Part shown: positions 11,885 to 64,000 of the stretch, one piece after another
Layout of the letters: the number at the start of each line of letters is the position of its first letter
How positions within the stretch are numbered: position 1 is the first letter of the stretch
From: Silurus meridionalis
Lineage: Eukaryota; Chordata; Actinopteri; Siluriformes; Siluridae
Direction: 5' to 3'
NCBI RefSeq assembly: GCF_014805685.1
Contig: NC_060902.1
Coordinates: forward strand, 7,505,286 to 7,569,285
DNA length: 64,000 nucleotides
Position numbers and translations under genes: made by a program
The notes under the pieces: generated by a model
The model's database searches: none
The model's input: only the letters and a program-made list of their open reading frames with translations
Told to the model about the DNA's origin: nothing

Positions 11885-14165
11885 CTCAGTCTGTAAATAA
11901 ATATATAACCAAATGAATTCTCTGTATGTATGTGTATGTGACAAATACATTTAGAATTTGAGTTTGAATTGATTGGTTTCTAATTAATCACACCTCATTA
12001 ACAAATCTAATGATGTTTATATTTTGTAGCGATTAACTTTTTTTTTTTTATCTTACAAGGAAGTAGATATTGGCAGCTCCTAGCTAGACTAGTGTGCTTT
12101 TGACTCTAAGGCAAAAGCAAGCTCATGGATTCAAAGGTTCTTCTAAAACAACCAGCAGCCACAACAATGAAATTAGTGAACAGGTCTGAACAGCGGAAGC
12201 TTTTTCTTAACCGAGACCCCCTTTTTTTTGTTGGTGGTTGTGATGGTGTTGGTCATTGCGAGGTGAGGAGGGGGAGGGTAGTTTGTTGGGCCATTTTCTT
12301 AGTTTCCCATGTCATTCCCACAAACGGGCCTCCCTAACAGGAACTGTAGGTACGCTGATCTCATTAGAACAATTACCAATGGCCTGCATTTTCCAGTCCG
12401 GCCTTCAAAGACCCCAAAGGCAGAGTAATTTCAAAATCAATCCCCCTCCAAAAAAGCACCAGTGTTGGCATTTTCTAAAGGACTGTCAATTACCTCTACC
12501 TCTATTGGGCCAAAAGGAAAGCAGAATGATTCAAACCAGGCCTCAATAAAGGGCCATTCTCTTAGGAAATCAGTCCGCGCATGGACTTGAATTCATTGGA
12601 GCCTTAATCTTGAGCCGCCTGTGGGAGCTTGTTAAATATTCCAAAGCTGTGCCAGCGTGCATCTCCGCATGCAAATGGAGGATTCCTGATGTGGAAGAGG
12701 TTTGCCTATTGGTACTTGCTCTCTTTCTCTTTCACTCTCTCTTTATCTCTCTTATCTGCTACATTTTTTTCTTCTGAAATGGTGATAAATATGGCTGTAA
12801 TCCTTACCACCCCCAAAGACATTTATTTCACTAATACTTCAAAATGTTAGTTAAGAAATCCTTACGTTTCAAAAGCTGTTTAACTGAGAGACAAAAACAA
12901 CACAGCATGACAGGAAAACTAATGTCCTAAAGCCCAGCACCGAGACAAACTCTTTGTTGGATTATTTGTATTTGGCTAATTTTTGGTGCCTAAATATAAA
13001 AAAGAATGGAAAAAACATGATCTGTCCTCTTGCTGGGAGGCTAAGCTTTTCCACAAAAAACTCTTCCTCTAATACAAGGTTTAAAAGATTTGATGGAAAG
13101 TTAACAGCAGGAAGTGTCTGATTCATTACCATGACCATGCTTATGTCCTCTGTTTAATTACATCTAGTAATCACTATACATTACTTGTCAGTATAATTTA
13201 TAAACACTGGTACAATCTGTCACACAGGGAGAACAAGTCAATGATTTGTTGAAATGAATCAAAGGCATTCAGGCAGTAGTGATTCTGGGTCTCATTCTGA
13301 TTCAGAGCATAGTGTTTGTCACAGAGTAGGAGGTCCAGGCAGTCAGACTGTTGGCTAAATATTTGTGCTACAATCAGGAAGTCCATTTTGTCTTTTTTTC
13401 TCTCTAAAATGGGAATTAAGCTCAAGGCACTATATATAATGTAAGGAATCTTATACATTACATTTCATAGCTAAATGATCTTACATGAGAAATCATTTAG
13501 ATCTCTTTGTAGATCTTTACTCAAACACAAACAGAGAAATAAGTTACTGATGATCTTGCAATGCCATTTATTCATTACACTTACCCTTTGTAGCTACATT
13601 TATTTAGAATTTTAGAAAGTGGTTCCTGACTATTGCTGATTAGTTTGATACTTTTCCTCTCAATGATGAATGGGAAGTAAACATCTAATATCTATTAATT
13701 GCTTTAAAAAATGTTGTTAAGATTTTTATCATGAGATCTCACAGGCATATACTGAACCCACAGAAACACACGCACACATTTATTATTCTTCAAGTTCTTC
13801 CTAATGTTTTTTGATGTTGATTCCTTTGGATGCCAACCATGTAAATAGAAAAGCTGTAAGACTTTTATTTATACAATCTTTTACATTTGCGTGCCTTCTT
13901 CTACTTCTAAATGTTTTAAACTACAAGGAAGGCACAAAGATTAGAATAAACAGCATAGAATAAACAATCCACACCGATTTATAATCCATTAAACCCACAA
14001 CTGTATTTCACATGTGTCGTTTCAATCACTGATGACGTTTATTTATTTTTTTTCTAGTGAAATGAGCATCAATCTTAGTGGGTGTTTTACTCTGTGTGAT
14101 CATCTAACATGACTGTCACTGATGCCTTCAATCTACAGTCGTTTTTTTCATTTTTGCTTTTAACG
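11885..14165. other. Downstream flank with a candidate conserved noncoding block
   Basis: No gene recognised. 12260-12700 stands out as repeat-free with balanced composition and is discussed as a finding. 13200-13460 has an 86-codon minus-strand ORF with no family resemblance. The remainder is AT-rich. Confidence 0.4.
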
Positions 14166-14345
14166 GTCGTGCTTGTGTGGCAGCCATGGTGGGCGTGGCT
14201 GTGTGCCAGTTTGAAAAAGGAGGGTGGAGCCGGAGGAAATGCGTAGTAAGGATCATACACCTGTGCATGTTTTTCTTACCAAGTGAATAGCAGAGAGGAT
14301 AAAAAGCAGAGATACAGAAGCGTAAGTGTAAAAAGATGTGGTGTT
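14166..14345 (+). repeat. LTR-like fragment related to 47953-48060
   Basis: Contains GGCGTGGCTGTGTGCCAG, GGGTGGAGCCGGAGGAAATG, AGTAAGGATCATACACCTGT and GGATAAAAAGCAG, an arrangement with a TATA-like box typical of fish LTRs. The order of words parallels 47953-48030. No flanking internal retroelement sequence was recognised. Confidence 0.35.
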
Positions 14346-14444
14346 AAACTGTGAACCGTGTTATGAAACACAGATCTAAAAAAATGTTTAAGGAATCATA
14401 ACCACTTTATCAGCATAATATCAACCATTTAGAACATATACAAC

Positions 14445-14955
14445 AACTCCAATTCCATAAAAGTCGGAATGCTCTGCAATAATAACAGAATGCAATGATT
14501 TGCTTATCTCATACAATTATATAATTTTTTGCAATAAAACATAGAGCACATATCAAATGTTTACACTAAGGAAATGTATTACTAGGCACAAGTGAAAAAG
14601 TTAATAGAGGGCAACTAAAGGCTGGAAAAGTGTTACTAAAAAGAAATAGCTGGAGGAACATTTTGTAACTAATTCGGTTAATTTACAACAGGTCAATAAC
14701 ATGACTGAGTATAAAAAGAGTACGAGGTGGGATTATAAAGTTTCGAGACTTGCTCTGTTTACAAAAAAGCACTTTATTTATCTAGATTTATACAATTATC
14801 ACCTTCAAAATAGTCTCTTTGCACAGCAATACAGCGAAAAAAAGTAAAGAAATGCAGAAGTTCACCAATCTGCGGAAAAACTGCAGTTACAAATTGTGGA
14901 ACAATTTCCGAAAAATGTTGTATAATATAAAATTGCAAAGACTTGTAGAATTTAC
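14445..14955 (+). mobile_element. Tc1-like transposon remnant with a mariner end nested in it
   Basis: The left part (CAACTCCAATTCCATAAAAG, GAATGCAATGATTTGCTTAT, CAACAGGTCAATAACATGAC) and the right part from about 14838 (AATGCAGAAGTTCACCAATC, CAAATTGTGGAACAATTTCC) are pieces of the same Tc1-like family as 3651-4060. The right part covers the start of the transposase and is broken by stops. Between them lies a mariner fragment. Confidence 0.65.
14721..14836 (-). mobile_element. Mariner transposon 3' end with transposase C terminus
   Basis: The terminal sequence TACGAGGTGGGATTATAAAG, TTTCGAGACT is a mariner-type end. On the minus strand 14836-14774 reads RCIAVQRDYFEGDNCINLDK followed by a stop, the expected C terminus of a mariner transposase. 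Only this end is present, and it interrupts the Tc1-like remnant between GAG and AGTAAAGA. Confidence 0.7.
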
Positions 14956-15235
14956 TAATTAATAAAATAATACACTTTTTATTTATTGACGCACAGAATG
15001 TAACGACCTTTAACCATTTACTGTATTGCTACATTTAAAGTCGTGGAACCTTTGTGAGACGCTAGCTACAGTTGTTCTCTGACTAGCCTTACTGTTGTTT
15101 CTTGCGAATTACAATTATGGTAAACCCTATGTTTCATAACTACTAACAGAAGCAGACTGTTGTAAAAATGAAACATCTCCAGACCAATCAGATTTAAACA
15201 TAACTGTAATTAACAGAATATAATCTATTGTGGGT

Positions 15236-15535
15236 GCTATCTCTTGAACATTATATTGGGATCTAAGACAGGAAGCGCTTACCCATGCTGGCCTATTTAT
15301 ACCAGCTGCCTCTGCTTATTCATCACTGGACACTACTGAGCAAACACTATTTTTAGTGATGGACCATTCTCAGCATGTTCATAGGTGTCATGCTGGTACA
15401 GGTGTTGTTGAGAAATACAAACTCCTCAATGTCTCTGCTGATTTGAGCACAAACCAACAAATATTCCCAGCCAGCAGCAGTGCTGTGGTCAGGACTGATC
15501 AGCGTCAGAGTACAGATGAAGGGTAAAGGGCACAT
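15236..15535. repeat. Degenerate ancient dispersed repeat
   Basis: The words TCATCACTGGACACTACTGA, GATGGACCATTCTCAGCATG and TATTCCCAGCCAGCAGCAGT are similar to a repeat scattered through teleost genomes (usual form GTGATGGACCATTCTCAGCA). No ORF of note. The family name is not known to me. Confidence 0.45.
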
Positions 15536-15539
15536 TGTG

Positions 15540-16011
15540 ACTATGCAGTTTTACACAGAATAGTGTGAAAAACAAAAACAAATGGTGAACTTTAACTTTA
15601 ACAGTCAACTATTAAGTCAGAGAACTAAGTGTATAAAAAACAATGTGATGTTAAAATCTGCCTTTGAGGTTATAAATGTATATGGGGTTATTGGCACTAC
15701 ATTAGCATATTATGATCTATTTAGAACATACACTATATGGAAGAATATTGTGAAGTGTTATGACACCTGTAAAACATTTATTCAGGTCTATTGCTTCGTC
15801 TGCAGTTCCCAAATGGAGCATACTCATTCAGTGTTTTTTTTTATTTTTAATGTACAGTAATATAGTTGTGCTCTTGCATGCACATTCAACTGATTTTACA
15901 TTTCAGCTTTTAAGTGCCACCACCCTTCCAGTAACATCAGGTAGCTCTGCCTACATGTCAGGGAATAATGTTGGGCATTAAATGTCTTGATTTCTGTGGT
16001 GAAAACTGCAA

Positions 16012-16073
<62 letters not shown>

Positions 16074-17665
16074 AAAGTATCACACAAGACTCCAAAACTG
16101 CGGATTAGACACCGTTCTGGTTCATGCTGCTCTGGGAATTTATTAAATGCTGTTATTTTTTGTTTTATTTTTATTTATTTATTTTTTTTAATTTATTTTT
16201 AATGATCCACTTGCGCTGCTGTCTGGAGTTGTGGTATGGACAGTCAAGCAGCAAGAGTCACAGTTCGTTTTTTTTTTTTGGAGACCACAAACATTCCAGC
16301 AACACACTCTAAGGAGAGATGGATGACAATCAGAAAGCATGACGTTTTTGCATAGTATTAAATGAACAAGGACATTGAATTCTTTATTTACAATTATTGT
16401 ATAGATTAAAAAAAAAAAAAAAAAAAAAAGATCATAAAACAAGATGAATGAACACTTATCATTTACCCATAAATTGAGTGTCAAAAGTATCAGTGGCATG
16501 TTATCTTCTTTGTTCCACAAAATGCATGCTGCTAAGTACAGTACATAGAAGCTGATGTATTGCAAGAAATATTATTCAGAATAATACAAGAAGGCCTAAA
16601 AAACAGATGATGGGACAGAGTGTGGTTATTGAGCTGTATTGTTGTCTGGGGTTTTATTTCAATGTTGTTGTTGCTGTCGCAGGGCAATAGAATTATTGTA
16701 AATCTAAAATGGAGTCCAGTTCTTTCTGTATACAAAAGTACTTACCATTTTCATTCACATTCACCACTAGAAATGAAACTGCACCATAGAAATGCTGACA
16801 GTGGCGGTAGACGTTGCTCTGAAATAAATTACAGAATAACAGGGAGTTACAGGGTTCTAATGCGGATTTCTGACATTCAATTTCATTACGCATGCCTGAG
16901 CTAATGATTAAAGCTTATGCACCATTTTATGATGAGAAAACAAAACTGAGAAAACATTAATAATAATAATAATTATTATTATTATTATTATCATTATTAT
17001 TATTCTTATAAATCAGGTCAGGACCAGAGGAAAGTAAGTTTAGCTTGCATAATAAGCATAAGATCATGCTTCCCCATAATTCCAATTGTAGGATATAATA
17101 AAATAGCAATTTCTTTCTAAGTTACATCAGTTTCCCCTTGTAAATGTGCCATCATTTCGTGTTGTCTTCTCTATAGCACAATAAATAGTTAACAACTACT
17201 GAATACTGTTTAGATGCTAGAGTATATTTTACTGACTGCAGGAAGACAAGCTTTGATTGTTAACACACAGAAGCACATCTAAATTTTACACCACAGAAAT
17301 TCATTCATATCTGGATAGTGCAGAAAAAAAATTATCATCATATATGTATTTATCTTTTCTTCTTAGAAAAAAGTCAAAAGCCACATTCCATTTGGTTGTT
17401 TTGTTTTTTTTGTTTGTTTTGTTTTGTTTGATTTTTTTTGTTCCCATTTAGTTTCATTTTTCATGTTTTTCAAAAGTCACCAGCAAAGCAGCTGGGTTTT
17501 GTCTTTGAAAGAAATCTAGAAATGAAAAGAAGAATCAACACAATATTTCACAAGATTTTCAACACAACTCTTGATTCCATAGAGCCAAATAATAACTTAA
17601 TTTACATCGTTTAGAACATAAAATCCAAAACAATTTGCAGCCTATGATGGTCGCACAGAAGAAAA

Positions 17666-17696
<31 letters not shown>

Positions 17697-18405
17697 AGTG
17701 TGTGTGTGTTAAATAAGCAGTTTTTCTAAAACTATAACTATCCAACCTGAAATGGATGCTCATATTCAAGACAGACCAAAAAAGGTTTCATTTCCAAGCA
17801 GTGAATGTAAAATTTTTCAAAACAAGCGTGTATAGAAATTAAACCTTTATCTTAAAGTCTGAGTTGGGGGGAGTGGGGGGGTTTAAAGAAGGAGAGAACT
17901 GTTCAGAGTTTGTCCCAACAATCATATAACACTAAGATGCCACGTTAATTATATAATCCCACTATATTTTGGTTTCTTTTATAATCTTCTAAAAATATCT
18001 ACATTATATGACAAAATAGCAGGCAAGTCCAGCACAAGTTTCGTATTAAAACACCTAGAGGAGTGTATGTGACAGCTTGAGCTTTTCCAACTATGTCTGC
18101 CATATGGTTTAAACCCTATTGTTAAAAAAAAAAAAAAATGAAAAAGGATGCATCTATGTTTTTTTTTTTTTGTAAACAAATTACATTCTCTTGAGGACAT
18201 AAATAAGTTAAAGTAGTTAGAGTCATTGAAGCAGAAACAACATGCCAACAAAGATAAACTCTGTATATATTTATATATTTATGTATATTATATATATATA
18301 TATATATAGTATTTTTACGAAATGCTATTTTTCCATAGGTTCTTCTTTTTCCAACAGGTGCAAAATCTACTTGTGCAAGTCGAGCCCTGCAACCTCGATA
18401 CACAA
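15540..18405. other. Gene-free flank beyond the 3' end of atp2b2
   Basis: Contains (AC)n at 16014-16071, a T-rich stretch at 16155-16200, oligo(A) at 16408-16429, an (AAT)/(ATT) inverted pair at about 16958-17001, (TG)n at 17669-17709 and (AT)n at 18275-18308. If the distal AATAAA near 16381 is used, part of this is 3' UTR. No other gene seen. Confidence 0.5.
16014..16071. repeat. (AC)n microsatellite
   Basis: About 29 perfect AC units, just downstream of the gene. Confidence 0.95.
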
Positions 18406-18910
18406 TTTATTCTTTAACCAAATAAATCTATACAGTTAGGTACATGCCACACACGATATTCAGAGATCAGTTAATCAGAGTCTTAAAAGGTGCAGCCCAC
18501 GGCACTTCCCATCAAATCAAAATCGAAGAATTTAAATCAAATTGTTTTCAAAATAAAAACTCAGGTAAATGTACATTCATGCAGGAAAAGCAGTTAGAGT
18601 AGCTGTAGAATTTGATTTTTAAATAATTCTCACTGTGGTCCATTTGCACTCTCAGGAACAAAAGGGAGTGGTCCGTTTCTGTTTTTCAAGTCGATCCAGA
18701 AAACGTTCCAATGAAAATCTCGATTTCCTAAAAGCATCAGCGAAGAAGAAGAAGAAGAAGAAGAAGAAGAAGAAGAACAGGAAGAAGAATGGAAAAAAAT
18801 AACACGCTTCGGACCACACGTTCAGTCAGCCGCACATTTGTGCACGTTGGCTCTATATCGTGTATCGTCCCGTGTGAGGATTTTTATTCAATTTTCCCGG
18901 GCGATCAGGG
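18406..18910 (-). other. atp2b2: Likely 3' UTR of atp2b2
   Basis: Sequence directly after the stop codon, without recognisable transposon ends. It contains a (TTC)n tract on the transcript strand at 18743-18777. A canonical AATAAA on the minus strand at 18411-18406 is the nearest candidate polyadenylation signal, giving a UTR of about 0.5 kb. Another AATAAA near 16381-16386 would give a longer one. The choice cannot be made from sequence. Confidence 0.5.
18743..18777. repeat. (GAA)n / (TTC)n microsatellite in the 3' UTR
   Basis: About eleven perfect GAA units on the plus strand, followed by imperfect ones; the transcript carries UUC repeats. Confidence 0.9.
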
Positions 18911-63564
<44,654 letters not shown>

Positions 63565-64000
63565 CTACAGAAATGTAAAAGAAAGGGTTACAATCTGAGC
63601 TATTTTAGATGAATATACAATTTTATTCATCCAAGTGTTAGGGATCACACGTTTATTTATACACTCTTTACCACTTTCAGAAACACATGAATATCACAGA
63701 TATATATATACAACATACAGGTTACTATAAATGTACCCAATTAGCGGTGTGACAGTCAGCACAGAGCTTGTAGACTGAAGGTGAGGACTGTTTCTAACAT
63801 ATGAGCACATGACTAGCATACAAAGCACAACTACGGTACATTTCTAGTATATGAAGCGCCAAATAATGTTCACTGGCATTTCATTTAAAATGTATTAAGA
63901 CATGTTATCTTTTAAACACAACAAACAGTTTATTCAGAAGTTCAGCCCATATAGCTGTCACACCATTGTATTAACAATATAATTAATTTGATATAAAAAA
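63565..64000 (-). other. atp2b2: Start of the upstream intron
   Basis: AT-rich intronic sequence running to the window edge. The preceding exon (end of the M1-M2 loop) is not reached. Confidence 0.6.

Noticed and set aside
15896..16202. ORFs with Cys-Val or Thr-His repeats
   Set aside because: Translations of the (AC)n microsatellite; the same applies to Tyr-Ile ORFs over (AT)n tracts at 18242, 24049, 29176 and 34607.

Overview
The window is vertebrate nuclear DNA, almost certainly from a ray-finned fish. It holds one host protein-coding gene with conserved small exons and large introns, very many teleost-type transposon remnants (DIRS-like, LINE, Tc1-like, mariner, hAT, tRNA-derived SINEs) and long (AT)n and (AC)n microsatellites. 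Several dispersed repeats resemble families I associate with catfishes and other otophysans, but that narrower placement is only a suggestion. No prokaryotic, organellar or viral genome architecture is present.

The host gene is atp2b2, the plasma membrane calcium-transporting ATPase 2 (PMCA2), on the minus strand. Twenty-one coding exons were resolved by following protein similarity and splice sites. The first one visible is 63307-63564 (second membrane segment) and the last is 18911-19219 (PDZ-ligand C terminus). The initiator exon and the first ~130 residues lie beyond base 64000. Joining all exons except the alternative one at 25494-25665 gives an uninterrupted frame of 1107 residues plus stop, very close to the matching part of mammalian PMCA2. 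The TGES, PEGLP, DKTGT, KGASE and GDGTNDGP motifs, the calmodulin-binding segment and the ETSL tail are all intact. Both classical alternative-splicing regions are visible. Site A has three small in-frame cassettes (33, 48 and 42 nt). Site C has a 172-nt frame-shifting exon that swaps the PDZ-type tail for a short one. The 108-nt site B exon is also present.

Layout in ascending coordinates (3' to 5' for the gene): 1-18400 is the downstream flank. It carries a rearranged DIRS-like remnant (about 1580-3650), a deleted Tc1-like copy, a stack of retroelements (Gypsy-like LTR and gag, then an RTE-like LINE, then an L2-like LINE; about 4060-7712), a Tigger/pogo-like element (7750-8393), other dispersed repeats, and a repeat-free block at 12260-12700 that looks like conserved noncoding DNA. 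18400-18910 is the likely 3' UTR. 18911-63564 is the gene; its introns contain another Tigger/pogo-like element, a piggyBac-like MITE, two tRNA-Glu-derived SINE copies, fold-back elements, a DIRS-like element with inverted termini and an internal complementary region (52061-54587), a Tc1-like element and a hAT-like element with an 8-bp target duplication. 63565-64000 is the start of the next upstream intron.

No undescribed multi-gene system was found. The points most worth a second look are the site A cassette set with its divergent 33-nt microexon, a GC-AG intron in the ATPase core, the DIRS-like internal complementary region that matches both element ends, and the nested retroelement stack.
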